This document shows positions 42,776 to 51,787 of a stretch of DNA of 64,000 nt, one piece after another. The position numbers and the translations under genes are program-made. The stretch spans positions 1 through 64,000 of the forward strand of contig NZ_JBHZGK010000007.1 in assembly GCF_051900425.1 (NCBI RefSeq). The letters are read 5' to 3'. Position 1 is the stretch's first letter. Every line of letters begins with the position of its first letter. The DNA comes from Frateuria_A sp051900425 (GTDB lineage Bacteria > Pseudomonadota > Gammaproteobacteria > Xanthomonadales > Rhodanobacteraceae). The notes beneath the pieces were generated by a model. It was not told where the DNA came from, did not search any database, and was given only the letters and a program-made list of their open reading frames with translations.

Positions 42776-44890
42776 TCAGGCGTGGGCATAGCGCGCGGCG
42801 GCACCGATCCAGCGTTCGATCAGCCGCTCGGCATCACGCGGATGCTGCAGCAACATCGCCTCGCCGACCTGCTGGACCGCCGGCAGCAGATGCGCGTCGC
42901 GCGCCAGGTCCGCGATGCGGAAGGCGAGCTGGCCGGTCTGACGCGTGCCCAGCAGCTCGCCGGGACCGCGCAACTGGAGGTCCTTCTCGGCGATGCGGAA
43001 GCCGTCGCAGGTTTCGCGCATGACGTTGAGGCGCTCGCGCGCGAGCTGGCCCAGCGGGGGCTGGTAGAGCAGGACGCAATTGGAGGCGACCGTGCCACGG
43101 CCCACACGCCCGCGCAACTGGTGCAACTGGGCCAGGCCCAGGCGCTCGCTGTTCTCGATCACCATCAGGCTGGCGTTGGGCACGTCCACGCCCACCTCGA
43201 TCACGGTCGTTGCTACCAGCACGGACAGCTCGCCCGCCTTGAAGGCGTCCATCACGGCCTGCTTCTCCTTCGGCTTCATGCGCCCGTGGACCAGCCCGAC
43301 CGAACAACCCTCCAGTACAGCGGCGAGTTCCGCGTGCGCCACCTCGGCCGCCTGTGCGCGCAGCTGTTCCGATTCCTCGATCAGAGTGCACACCCAGTAG
43401 GCCTGACGGCCTTCGGCGCAGGCGGCGTGGATGCGCTCGATTACCTCGACGCGGCGCGCGTTGGACACCGCCACCGTCTGCACCGGCGTGCGCCCGGGCG
43501 GCAATTCGTCGATGGAGGAGACGTCCAGGTCCGCGTACGCGCTCATCGCCAGCGTGCGCGGGATCGGCGTGGCGGTGAGCACCAACTGGTGCGGCACCAG
43601 GTCGCCTTCCCGGCCCTTGTCGCGCAGCGCGAGCCGCTGCTGCACGCCAAAGCGGTGCTGTTCGTCGACGATGACCAGGCCCAGCCGCGCGAAAGCCACG
43701 CCTTCCTGCATCAGGGCGTGGGTGCCGATCACCACGGGCGCGCCGTCGGCGACACGCGCCAGCGCCTGCGCGCGCGCCTTGCCCTGCTGCTTGCCGGCCA
43801 GCCATTCGACGTGCACACCCAGCGGCTCCAGCCAATGGCGGAAGTTCCGCAGGTGCTGCTCGGCCAGCAGCTCGGTGGGCGCCATCAACGCCACCTGCCA
43901 GCCGGCTTCCACCGCGGCCAGTGCCGCCAGCGCGGCGACCGCCGTCTTGCCACTGCCGACATCACCCTGTACCAGGCGCAGCATGGGCCTGGCGCACGCG
44001 ATGTCGGCAAGCACGTCGCGCGTGACCCGCTGCTGCGCGCCGGTGAGCTGGAACGGCAGGCTGCCGACGAAGCGGCCGCGCAGTCCGCCGTCCCCGTCCA
44101 GCACCGGCGCACGCCGGCGACGCACGGCCGCACGCATGCGCTTGAGGCTCAGGTGTTGGGTCAGCAGCTCCTCGAAGGCGAGCCGCTGCTGGGCGGGATG
44201 ACGGCCGTTGGTCAGGTCGGCCAGTGGCGCGTCCGGCGGCGGGCGGTGCACGTAGAGGAGCGCCTCGCGCAGGGAGGTCAGTCCATGGGCCAGGCACAGC
44301 GGCGGCGGAATGAGCTCCAGGGCTGCATCGGGCGGCAGCAGCGCGAGCGCCTTGTCGATCACGCCAGCCAGCCGCTTCTGGCCCAGGCCCTCGGTGGTCG
44401 GGTAGATCGGACTCAGCCGCTCGTCGACCGCCACGGCCTGATCTTCGCCCACGCGCTGGTACTGCGGATGCACCATTTCCAGGCCCTGCGCCCCGTGGCG
44501 CACCTCGCCATAGCAGAGCAGCCTGACGCCGGGCTTGAGCAGGTCGGCCTGCGCGCGATGGAAATGGAAGAAGCGCAGCAGCAGCGTCTGCCGCGAGTCG
44601 TCGCCGATGGCGACCTTCAGCTGCGGCCGGTAGCGGAAGCCGCGCTCGACCGCTTCGACCGCACCCACCACCTGCGCCCGCTCGCCCGCCTTCAGGTCAC
44701 CGATGGCGGTGACGCGGGTCTTGTCCTCGTAGCGCAGCGGCAGGTGGAACCACAGGTCCTGCACCCGCTCCAGCCCGATCTTCGCGAGCGTGGCAGCGAG
44801 TGCAGGACCGACGCCCGGCAACGTGCCGACCGGCGAAAGGCCGGGATCGGCGACGGGTGTCACGGCGATGCTGGTGCTGCGGGCGGGCAT
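42776..44890 (-). CDS. recG: ATP-dependent DNA helicase RecG
   Basis: 704 residues. The wedge (OB-fold) domain is at about 60-180. Helicase motifs follow: QGDVGSGKTAVA (Walker A), MAPTELLAEQH (Ia), VIVDEQHRFG (II, DEQH box), LVLTATPIPRTLAM (III) and QLRGRVGRG (VI). It remodels stalled replication forks and branched recombination intermediates. The ATG at 44890 gives a normal start (MPARSTSIAV). It lies between ridA upstream and the nucleoside hydrolase downstream on the minus strand. Confidence 0.96.
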   Translation of the reverse strand: MPARSTSIAVTPVADPGLSPVGTLPGVGPALAATLAKIGLERVQDLWFHLPLRYEDKTRVTAIGDLKAGERAQVVGAVEAVERGFRYRPQLKVAIGDDSRQTLLLRFFHFHRAQADLLKPGVRLLCYGEVRHGAQGLEMVHPQYQRVGEDQAVAVDERLSPIYPTTEGLGQKRLAGVIDKALALLPPDAALELIPPPLCLAHGLTSLREALLYVHRPPPDAPLADLTNGRHPAQQRLAFEELLTQHLSLKRMRAAVRRRRAPVLDGDGGLRGRFVGSLPFQLTGAQQRVTRDVLADIACARPMLRLVQGDVGSGKTAVAALAALAAVEAGWQVALMAPTELLAEQHLRNFRHWLEPLGVHVEWLAGKQQGKARAQALARVADGAPVVIGTHALMQEGVAFARLGLVIVDEQHRFGVQQRLALRDKGREGDLVPHQLVLTATPIPRTLAMSAYADLDVSSIDELPPGRTPVQTVAVSNARRVEVIERIHAACAEGRQAYWVCTLIEESEQLRAQAAEVAHAELAAVLEGCSVGLVHGRMKPKEKQAVMDAFKAGELSVLVATTVIEVGVDVPNASLMVIENSERLGLAQLHQLRGRVGRGTVASNCVLLYQPPLGQLARERLNVMRETCDGFRIAEKDLQLRGPGELLGTRQTGQLAFRIADLARDAHLLPAVQQVGEAMLLQHPRDAERLIERWIGAAARYAHA

Positions 44891-44991
44891 GAATCGCTAG
44901 CCTAGCCCAGCCTCTGGGCGGGATGCAGCAGCAAGGTGTGGGCACATGCCGCGCCGGGCGGTCAGGCCACGGCGCGACGGGTGGGCAGCAG

Positions 44992-45375
44992 TCAGTCCAG
45001 CACCATGATCGCGTCGATCTCCACCTGCGCGCCCTTGGGCAGCGCCGAGACCTCGATCGTGGAGCGCGCCGGATAGGGCTGCTGGAAATATTCGGCCATC
45101 ACCGCGTTGACCGCGGCGAAGTTGGCCAGGTCGGTGACGTAGATGCCCACCCGCACGAACTGCGAGAACGAGCCGCCGGCCGCCTTGGCGACCGCGGCCA
45201 GGTTGTCGAACACCCGTCGCGTCTGCGTGCTGATGTCGCCCTCGACCAACGTGCCGGTGGCTGGATCCAGCGGCGTCTGGCCGGAGAAGTACACCGTGTT
45301 GCCGTGGCGCACGGCCTGTGAGTAGGGGCCAATCGCGGCGGGGGCCTGTTCGGAATGGATGATGCTGCGGGACAT
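44992..45375 (-). CDS. ridA: RidA family enamine/imine deaminase
   Basis: 127 residues. The start SRSIIHSEQAPAAIGPYSQAV and the ending VGIYVTDLANFAAVNAVMAEYF / PARSTIEVSALPKGAQVEID show the RidA signature. The key Arg (PARST) is present. It hydrolyses reactive enamines/imines released by PLP enzymes such as threonine dehydratase. It follows spoT on the minus strand (85-base gap), as in many gammaproteobacteria. Confidence 0.95.
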   Translation of the reverse strand: MSRSIIHSEQAPAAIGPYSQAVRHGNTVYFSGQTPLDPATGTLVEGDISTQTRRVFDNLAAVAKAAGGSFSQFVRVGIYVTDLANFAAVNAVMAEYFQQPYPARSTIEVSALPKGAQVEIDAIMVLD

Positions 45376-45460
45376 GGGCGGGCCTCGTGTGGGAAAGGCC
45401 CAGTCTAGAAGGGTGCGGGACGAGGGGCGAGCCGGAAGCCTGCCGCCAGGCCGGCACCCT

Positions 45461-47620
45461 CTACAGGGGGTAGCGATACGCTCCGCTCACCACGCCGGTG
45501 CGTCGGACGCGCCGTATCACGTCTGCCAGATGCTTGCGGTTCTTCACTTCCATCGCGAACAGAAGGGTGGCGGCGGCGGCGTCGCGCTCGACGTATTCGA
45601 CGTTCTCGATGTTCGAATCGGCCGCGGCGATGGCGGCGGCGACCGTGGCCAGCACGCCCGGGCGGTTGATGACTTCGATGCGCAGCTCGGCCCGGTAGTC
45701 GCCCTGCACGTCGCGGTCCCATTCGATACCCACGCAGCGCGCGGGCGACTTGCGGAATTCGGCCACGTTGGGGCATTCCACGCGGTGCACCACGATGCCC
45801 TTGCCGGAGGACAGGTAGCCGATGATCTCGTCGCCGGGCAGCGGGTGGCAGCAATTGCCGAAACTGAGCACGCCGCGCTCGGCGCCGGTGATGCGGATGT
45901 TCTCGTGGGTGTGCGGCGCCTCGGTCGGACGCCCGCCGCCGCGTAGCGCAACCAGGTGATGCGCTACCTGGTCCGGCATGCGGTTGCCCAGCGCAATGTC
46001 GGCCAGCAGTTCTTCAAGCCGGCGCAGCTTGGCCTCCTCCAGGAAGCGCTCGAGCACCTTGGCCGGGATCGCGTCGATGTTGGTGCCCAGCGCGTCCAGT
46101 GCGCGGTCGAGCATGCGATGGCCGAAGTCGACCGCGTCCTCGTGCTGCAGGTGCTTCAGGTACTGGCGGATCGCGGTGCGCGCCTTGCCGGTGACGACGA
46201 ATTCGAGCCAGGCCGGGTTGGGCACCGCCGAAGGCGCGGTGATGATCTCCACCAGCTGGCCCGACTCCAGCCGCGTGCGCAGCGGCAACAGTTTCTTGTC
46301 CACGCGCGCGGCCACCGCGTGATCGCCCACGTCGGTATGCACGGCGTAGGCGAAGTCGAGCGCGGTGGCATTGCGAGGCAACGCAAGGATGTCGCCGCGC
46401 GGGGTGAACAGGTAGACCTCGTCCGGGAACAGGTCGATCTTGACGTTCTCGATGAACTCGGCCGACGAGGGCGTGTGCGCCTGGCTGTCGGCCAGCGCGG
46501 AGAGCCACTCGCGCGCACGGGCCTGCGCGCTGTTGGCCGGACCGGAATCGGTCTTGTAGGCCCAGTGCGCGGCCACGCCGCGCTCGGCGACCGAATCCAT
46601 CTCGGCGGTGCGGATCTGCACTTCGATCGGCGCGCCGAACGGCCCCAGCAACACGGTGTGCAGCGACTGGTACCCGTTCGCCTTGGGAATCGCGATGAAA
46701 TCCTTGAAGCGCCGGTCCACCGGACTGTAGAGCGAATGCACCGCGCCCAGGGCCATGTAGCAGCTCATTGCCGTGTCGACCACCACGCGGAAGCCGTACA
46801 CGTCCATCAGCTGGGCGAAGCTCTTGTGCTCGTTGTGCATCTTCGAGTAGATGCTCCACGCCGACTTGATGCGCCCGACCACCTTGGCCGGCAGGTGCTC
46901 GGTGGCGAGCCGGGCGGCGAGCGCGTGCTCGATCTTGCTCATCACCTCGCGGCGGTTGCCCAGCGCTGCGCGGATGCGCTCGCTGATGACGCGGTAGCGG
47001 TCCGGGTAGAGCGCGCGAAAGCCGAGGTCCTGCAGCTCGGCCTTGAACTTGTTCATGCCCAGGCGCTGGGCGATCGGCGCGTAGATCTCCAGGGTTTCGC
47101 GCGCGATACGCCGGCGCGCGGAGGGCTCCTTGGCGCCGAGCGTGCGCATGTTGTGCAGACGGTCGGCCAGCTTGATGAGGATCACGCGGATGTCGCGCGC
47201 CATCGCCAGCAGCATCTTGCGGAAACTCTCCGCGTCCGCCTCCTGGCGGTTGGAGAAGCGCATCTTGTCCAGCTTGGTGACGCCGTCCACCAGATCGGCG
47301 ACCGCGTCGCCGAACTCGGCCGTAATTTCGGCTCGACTGAGCTCGGTGTCCTCGAGGGTGTCGTGAAGGATTGCCGAGATGATCGTCTCGGCGTCCAGGC
47401 CAAGCTCGGCCAAAATGCCGGCGACGGCGACCGGGTGGGTGATGTACGGCTCGCCGCTCTTGCGGGCCTGGCCGCGATGCGCGTGCGCACCCACCTCGTA
47501 GGCGCGCAGCACGCGCGCCACCTGGGCTTCCGGGAGATAGGCCACGCGCTCCTTGAGCGCCAGCACGTAGGGGGGCAGCACGGACGGGTCCACGGGAACG
47601 GAGGGCGTGGTCGCCGTCAT
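45461..47620 (-). CDS. spoT: Bifunctional (p)ppGpp synthetase/hydrolase SpoT
   Basis: 719 residues. The HD hydrolase domain is intact (ITHPVAVAGILAEL; ILHDTLEDT). The synthetase domain has DVYGFRVVVD, the RFKDFIAIPKANGYQSLHT stretch typical of bifunctional Rel/SpoT, and IEVQIRT. TGS (FTPRGDILALPRNATALDFA), a zinc-finger-like region (GNCCHPLPGDEIIG) and a C-terminal ACT domain follow. It sets the stringent-response alarmone level. It lies 112 bases after rpoZ on the same strand. Confidence 0.96.
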   Translation of the reverse strand: MTATTPSVPVDPSVLPPYVLALKERVAYLPEAQVARVLRAYEVGAHAHRGQARKSGEPYITHPVAVAGILAELGLDAETIISAILHDTLEDTELSRAEITAEFGDAVADLVDGVTKLDKMRFSNRQEADAESFRKMLLAMARDIRVILIKLADRLHNMRTLGAKEPSARRRIARETLEIYAPIAQRLGMNKFKAELQDLGFRALYPDRYRVISERIRAALGNRREVMSKIEHALAARLATEHLPAKVVGRIKSAWSIYSKMHNEHKSFAQLMDVYGFRVVVDTAMSCYMALGAVHSLYSPVDRRFKDFIAIPKANGYQSLHTVLLGPFGAPIEVQIRTAEMDSVAERGVAAHWAYKTDSGPANSAQARAREWLSALADSQAHTPSSAEFIENVKIDLFPDEVYLFTPRGDILALPRNATALDFAYAVHTDVGDHAVAARVDKKLLPLRTRLESGQLVEIITAPSAVPNPAWLEFVVTGKARTAIRQYLKHLQHEDAVDFGHRMLDRALDALGTNIDAIPAKVLERFLEEAKLRRLEELLADIALGNRMPDQVAHHLVALRGGGRPTEAPHTHENIRITGAERGVLSFGNCCHPLPGDEIIGYLSSGKGIVVHRVECPNVAEFRKSPARCVGIEWDRDVQGDYRAELRIEVINRPGVLATVAAAIAAADSNIENVEYVERDAAAATLLFAMEVKNRKHLADVIRRVRRTGVVSGAYRYPL

Positions 47621-47732
47621 GGGTTCGCGATCCCCGTTCAGATAGTGCTTCCGTGCGGGTGACGGCCACGCATGACGAAGCTGCCGGCCATGCCGGCAAG
47701 GCGACTGCGCGTATGGCAGCCGCCGGGACGCA

Positions 47733-48023
47733 TCAGTCGTCGCCGCCCTTGGAAAGATCGTCGTCGACCTCGGCTGCGGCCCATTCCAGCGCCTCGCGCT
47801 CGGCGCGCTCGCGCTCGGCGCGGTCGATCTCGTCGATGGTGGCCTGGTCGATTCGACGATCGGCGATCTCGCGCAGGGCGAGCACCGTCGGCTTGTCGTT
47901 GTCCGGGTGGACCGCCGGCTCGGCGCCCTTCTCCAGCTGGCGGGCGCGCTTGGTCGCCATCAGCACCAGCTCGAAGCGGTTGTCGACCACCTCGAGGCAA
48001 TCTTCCACGGTAATGCGGGCCAT
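47733..48023 (-). CDS. rpoZ: RNA polymerase omega subunit
   Basis: 96 residues: MARITVEDCLEVVDNRFELV, the typical omega start, then RARQLEKGAEP and ALREIADRRI. The C-terminus is acidic (AAAEVDDDLSKGGDD). It helps RNA polymerase assembly and contributes to one ppGpp site. It is upstream of spoT. The gmk gene that usually precedes it is 4.8 kb away here, with the mla genes between. Confidence 0.95.
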   Translation of the reverse strand: MARITVEDCLEVVDNRFELVLMATKRARQLEKGAEPAVHPDNDKPTVLALREIADRRIDQATIDEIDRAERERAEREALEWAAAEVDDDLSKGGDD

Positions 48024-48210
48024 AAATCCTCAGGCACAAAGGCAACTTAGAGACGGGCAAGTGTAGCGGAGCCGCGGCTTGGCTGGCAATGCGGCATGCG
48101 CGTATCATGCGCGGTTCGATCGCCGGCGAGCGGCGCCGATCCGCCTGACTGCAAAAATATAAAACCAGGCGGTACACTTTTGCGGTACCCGTAGCGGATC
48201 CCTTCAGCCC

Positions 48211-49041
48211 ATGCTTTCCCTGCCCCGTCTCTCGCCCAGCCGCCTGCTGGCGCTGGCTGCCCTGGCCCTGCTGGCCGGCTGCACCATCGCCAAGCCGCGC
48301 ACCGACGACCCGCTGGAAAAGTTCAACCGCAAGGTCTACTCGTTCAACAATGCGGTGGACAAGGCGGTGATCCGCCCGGTGGCGGTGGGCTATCGCAAGA
48401 TCACCAACCCGCCGGTGCGCCGTTCGGTCAGCGACTTCTTCACCAACATCCGCATGCCGATCACGGTGGCCAACGACCTCCTGCAGGCGCGGCCGAAGCA
48501 GGCCCTGCAGAGCACCGGGCGCTTCCTGGTCAACCTCACGCTGGGCCTCGGTGGCTTCTTCGACCCGGCCAGCCAGCTCGGCCTCCCGCTGGAGGACAAC
48601 GACTTCGGCGTGACGCTGGCGCGCTGGGGCGTGCCCGATGGCGACTACCTGGTGTTGCCGCTGATCGGCCCGACCACGGTGCGCGACGTCTGGCGCATGC
48701 CGGTGGACAGCTACTTCTTCGACCCGTTGTCGATCTACGCGCGCAACCACGACTACAAGTACGGCCAGCAGTACCTGCCGCAGATGATGTACCTGGTGAC
48801 GCTGCGCTCGCGCGGCATCGATGCCGAGAGTTTCCTGGAGTCCGCCTACGATCCTTACGTGTTCATGCGCGACGCCTATCGCCAGCGGCGCCTGTACCAG
48901 ATCTACGACGGCAATCCGCCGGCCGAGGTCATCCAGCAGATGCAGGGCCTGAACGACGACAACTTCGATCCGGAGCAATTGCTGGACGAGCAGCACCAGT
49001 GGGAAAACAAGCATCCGGGCGACGACCAGAAACAGCCGTAG
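48211..49041 (+). CDS. mlaA: Outer-membrane phospholipid transport lipoprotein MlaA (VacJ)
   Basis: 276 residues with lipobox LLAGC (Cys24). The family motif DPLEKFNRKVYSFNNAVDKAV is present, followed by RSVSDFFTNIRMPITVANDLLQ and GGFFDPASQLGLP. It forms the outer-membrane, inner-leaflet ring that removes mislocalised phospholipids and passes them to MlaC. It is encoded alone on the plus strand, convergent with the mlaFEDCB operon, which is unusual compared with its usual separate locus. Confidence 0.94.
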   Translation: MLSLPRLSPSRLLALAALALLAGCTIAKPRTDDPLEKFNRKVYSFNNAVDKAVIRPVAVGYRKITNPPVRRSVSDFFTNIRMPITVANDLLQARPKQALQSTGRFLVNLTLGLGGFFDPASQLGLPLEDNDFGVTLARWGVPDGDYLVLPLIGPTTVRDVWRMPVDSYFFDPLSIYARNHDYKYGQQYLPQMMYLVTLRSRGIDAESFLESAYDPYVFMRDAYRQRRLYQIYDGNPPAEVIQQMQGLNDDNFDPEQLLDEQHQWENKHPGDDQKQP

Positions 49042-49070
49042 GTTTTGGCATGGCCCGCCCATCGGGCAAC

Positions 49071-49092
49071 GCGGGCTGAAAGCCCACCCTAC
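49071..49092. repeat. GGGCTGAA-GCCCACCCTACG repeat
   Basis: GCGGGCTGAAAGCCCACCCT followed by ACG repeats the core seen at 10187-10206, and in weaker form at 17672-17693. It sits just before the mlaA terminator. Confidence 0.45.
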
Positions 49093-49095
49093 GAG

Positions 49096-49119
49096 AAAAG
49101 GGGCCTTGCGGCCCCTTTT
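49096..49119. terminator. Bidirectional terminator between mlaA and mlaB
   Basis: AAAAGGGGCC (49096-49105) and GGCCCCTTTT (49110-49119) form a perfect 10-bp stem with a TTGC loop and T-runs both ways. It serves the converging mlaA and mlaFEDCB transcripts. Confidence 0.87.
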
Positions 49120-49142
49120 TCTTGTTCGTGCATCGCGCCGTC

Positions 49143-49442
49143 TCAGCCGACCAGGTCGGCCACCTCGCAGACCTGGGCCAGCGCACGCATGCCCGCAGGC
49201 ATGTTGTCCACGACCAGCGCACGACCCCGTCGCCGGGCTTCGGCCTGCGCGGCGAGCACGCATGCCAGTCCCGCGCTGTCGCTGCGCTGGACGCCGGCAA
49301 GGTCCAGGCGGGACACGGTTGCGTCTCCCAGCGCCTTTCCGATCGCGTCCAGGGCCGCGGCGGCGGTGTCGAAGCTGAGCACGCCGCTGACGCCGAGCGT
49401 GCCCGGCGTTCCGCGGTGCAGATCGAAAGCCGCCGCGCTCAC
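49143..49442 (-). CDS. mlaB: MlaB STAS-domain protein
   Basis: 99 residues forming a STAS domain: GTLGVSGVLSFDTAAAALDAI, then RLDLAGVQRSDSAGLACVLA, the conserved Asp-Ser-Ala-Gly loop. It binds MlaF and stimulates the MlaFE ABC complex. It starts with GTG at 49442, overlapping the mlaC stop (GTGA). It is the last gene of the operon. Confidence 0.9.
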   Translation of the reverse strand: MSAAAFDLHRGTPGTLGVSGVLSFDTAAAALDAIGKALGDATVSRLDLAGVQRSDSAGLACVLAAQAEARRRGRALVVDNMPAGMRALAQVCEVADLVG

Positions 49443-50110
49443 GAGGCCTTGCTTTCCTTGTCCATCGACTCGAGCGCCTTCTCGCCCTGGTTCTCCAGGT
49501 TGGCGATCAGCTTCTCGATGCCGACCTTGCGGATCTCCGCGTCGACCTGGTTGCGGTAATTGGTGACATAGGAGATGCCTTCGATGATGACGTCGTAGGC
49601 CTTCCAGTCGCCTTCCTTGCTCTTGCGGAAGGCGTAGTCGACCGAGAGCTTCTTGCCATCGTCCAGCACCACCTGCGTGCGCACCACGGTGCGCTTTTCG
49701 TTGAGGTCGCCGCTGAAAGGCAACACCTGCACGGCGCCCTTGGTGTAGTTGAGCAGGCCTTCCGCATAGCGGTGGGTGATCGAGTTGTAGAACGCCTTGG
49801 CGAAGCGCTCGCGCTGCTCGGGCGTGGCCTCGCGGGCATGGCGGCCGAGTACCAGGATCGAGGCGTAGTCGATGTCGAAGTGCGGCAGGAAGACGTCGTC
49901 GATCACCGAGATCAACTTTTCCTTGTCGTTCTTCAGCTCATCGCGGTGCCCGGCGATGGTGGTGTCCAGCTGGCGGGCGATCTCCTGCACCACCTGCTCA
50001 GGGGTCTGCCGGGACGCCGGCGCCTGGGCGGCCGCATCCTGGGCCAGTACGGGCGAGGCGGCCACGGTACCGAACGCGATGGCCATGGCGAAAGCCAGAG
50101 TGCGCAACAT
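49439..50110 (-). CDS. mlaC: Periplasmic phospholipid-binding protein MlaC
   Basis: 223 residues. The signal peptide is MLRTLAFAMAIAFGTVAASPVLAQ. The mature MlaC/Tol-Toluene-tolerance-2 domain shows DDVFLPHFDIDYASILVLGRHAREATPEQRERFAKAF (positions ~65-100) and YDVIIEGISYVTNYRNQV. It shuttles phospholipid between MlaA and MlaD. The ATG at 50110 has AAGGAG seven bases upstream; a GTG ten codons earlier is rejected. Confidence 0.95.
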   Translation of the reverse strand: MLRTLAFAMAIAFGTVAASPVLAQDAAAQAPASRQTPEQVVQEIARQLDTTIAGHRDELKNDKEKLISVIDDVFLPHFDIDYASILVLGRHAREATPEQRERFAKAFYNSITHRYAEGLLNYTKGAVQVLPFSGDLNEKRTVVRTQVVLDDGKKLSVDYAFRKSKEGDWKAYDVIIEGISYVTNYRNQVDAEIRKVGIEKLIANLENQGEKALESMDKESKAS

Positions 50111-50136
50111 GGGGAAACTCCTTGTGGGGAACCGGC

Positions 50137-50997
50137 TCACTGCTTGCCGGCGGGGGATTCGTTGGCGGCGTCCTTCTTTTCGGCGGGCGAGCCGTTGACC
50201 AGGAATTTGCCGATCAGGTCTTCCAGTTGCATGGCCGACTGGGTCAGCACCATTTCGTCGCCGTTCTTCAGGAACTCGGGCGAGCCGCCCGGCTGGATCG
50301 CAACGTACTGGGTGCCGATCAAACCGCTGGTGAACACCGCGGCGGCCGAATCGTCGGGGATCTGGTCGTATTTCCTGTCGATCGACAGCTCCACTTCCGC
50401 GTCCAGCTTGACCGGGTCGGCATGCACGGCGGCCACGCTGCCGATCGCCACGCCGGCCATCTTCACCGGGGCGCCGACCGAGAGCGCGCCGACGTTGCTG
50501 AAGCGCGCCTTCACCGTGTAGCTGCCGCCCAGGTTGTCGGCCACGCCGCCGGCGCCGAAGAACTTGCCGAGCATTTCCTCCAGCTGCTGCGCGGGCTTGG
50601 TGCGCGCCAGCGTGCCGCCGTCGGCGAGGTCCTTCTTCGAACTGCCGTACTGGATGCCCACGTACTGGTCGCCGAGCAGGCCGCTGGTGAAGATCGTGGC
50701 GATCGAATCGTCCGGAATGTGGCTGTAGCCCTGGTCGATGGACAAGGTCACATCGGCCACTTCCTGCTTGGGATCGAGCACGATGGAGCTGACTTGGCCG
50801 ACGCGCACGCCCGCGATCTTCACCGGCGCGCGCTCCTTGAGCTGACCGATGTTGGCAAAGCGGGCCTGGACGCTGTAGCTGGCGCCCTGGTGGGTGTTGG
50901 CGACCGAGGTGGTCTGCGTCGCCAGGTACGCCAGCGCGGCGAAACCGAGCACGATGAACAGGCCGGTGCCCACGGCGTAGGAATGTCTCTGGCTCAC
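50137..50997 (-). CDS. mlaD: MlaD with two tandem MCE domains
   Basis: 286 residues, much longer than the ~180-residue single-MCE MlaD of E. coli. One membrane helix (about 9-28) is followed by two homologous MCE units at residues ~38-145 and ~157-266. Each has YxV(Q/K)ARF(A/S)N(I/V)G, then APVK(I/M)AGV, IPDDS, FTSGL(L/I)G(D/T)QYV and Q(L)E(D/E)(L/M)(L)GKF. The protein should form a hexameric ring in the periplasm bound to MlaFE. Two stacked rings are expected here. It starts with GTG at 50997, just after mlaE. Confidence 0.93.
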   Translation of the reverse strand: MSQRHSYAVGTGLFIVLGFAALAYLATQTTSVANTHQGASYSVQARFANIGQLKERAPVKIAGVRVGQVSSIVLDPKQEVADVTLSIDQGYSHIPDDSIATIFTSGLLGDQYVGIQYGSSKKDLADGGTLARTKPAQQLEEMLGKFFGAGGVADNLGGSYTVKARFSNVGALSVGAPVKMAGVAIGSVAAVHADPVKLDAEVELSIDRKYDQIPDDSAAAVFTSGLIGTQYVAIQPGGSPEFLKNGDEMVLTQSAMQLEDLIGKFLVNGSPAEKKDAANESPAGKQ

Positions 50998-51016
50998 GGC
51001 TCAGGTCCTCGAGGAA

Positions 51017-51787
51017 TCACATCAGGAATGCGGTCAGCACGAAGTCCAGCGCGAGGATCGCGATGGACGAGGCGACCACGGTACGGGTGGTGGCATAGGC
51101 CACGCCTTCGCTGGTCGGCGGCGTGGTGTAGCCCTGGTAGACGGCGATAAGCGAAACGACGCCACCGAACGCCAGGCTCTTGACCAGGATGCCGTTGACC
51201 ACGTCCTTCCAGACGTCGACGGTGGCGGTCATGTTCGACCAGAAGGTGCCGTTGTCGATGCCCAGCCAGGTCACGCCCACCAGGTGGCCGCCAAAGATGC
51301 CCAGCGCGCAGAACACCGCGCACAGCAACGGCATCGCGATCAGGCCGGCGAGGTAGCGCGGCACCGCTACGTAGGCGATCGGATCGACCGCCATCATCTC
51401 CATGGCGGCGAGCTGGTCGGTGGCGCGCATCAGGCCGATCTCGGCCGTGATCGACGTGCCGGCGCGACCGGCGAACAGGAGCGCGGTGAGGACAGGACCA
51501 AGCTCGCGGTAGATCGCGATCGCCACCACCGTGCCGCTTGCCGCGGTGCCACCGAAGATCGACAGTACGTAGTACAGCTGCAGCCCCAGCACCATGCCCA
51601 CGAACAAGCCGCAGACGGTGATGATGGTCAGGCTCATGGCGCCGACGAACCACAGCTGGCGCACCGTCTCGCGTGTGTAGCGCAGGCTGCGCGGGACTGC
51701 CGCCAGCAGAGTCAGCAGGAACAGGCCGGCCTCGCCGATCTGTGCCAGCGCGTTGGTGATGACATTACGTTGCGACTGCGCGTTCAT
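51017..51787 (-). CDS. mlaE: MlaE permease
   Basis: 256 residues with about five membrane helices. Family motifs are QLWFVGAMSLTIITVCGLFVGMVLGLQ, AGRAGTSITAEIGLMRATDQLAAMEMMAVDP and FLM at the end (cited by position 50-140). It is the inner-membrane subunit that moves phospholipid. The ATG at 51787 overlaps the mlaF stop (ATGA). Confidence 0.96.
   Translation of the reverse strand: MNAQSQRNVITNALAQIGEAGLFLLTLLAAVPRSLRYTRETVRQLWFVGAMSLTIITVCGLFVGMVLGLQLYYVLSIFGGTAASGTVVAIAIYRELGPVLTALLFAGRAGTSITAEIGLMRATDQLAAMEMMAVDPIAYVAVPRYLAGLIAMPLLCAVFCALGIFGGHLVGVTWLGIDNGTFWSNMTATVDVWKDVVNGILVKSLAFGGVVSLIAVYQGYTTPPTSEGVAYATTRTVVASSIAILALDFVLTAFLM

Noticed and set aside
48135..48210. Possible promoter of mlaA (TATAAA at 48159, TACACT at 48173)
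   Set aside because: No -35 at acceptable spacing; the AT-rich stretch is suggestive only.
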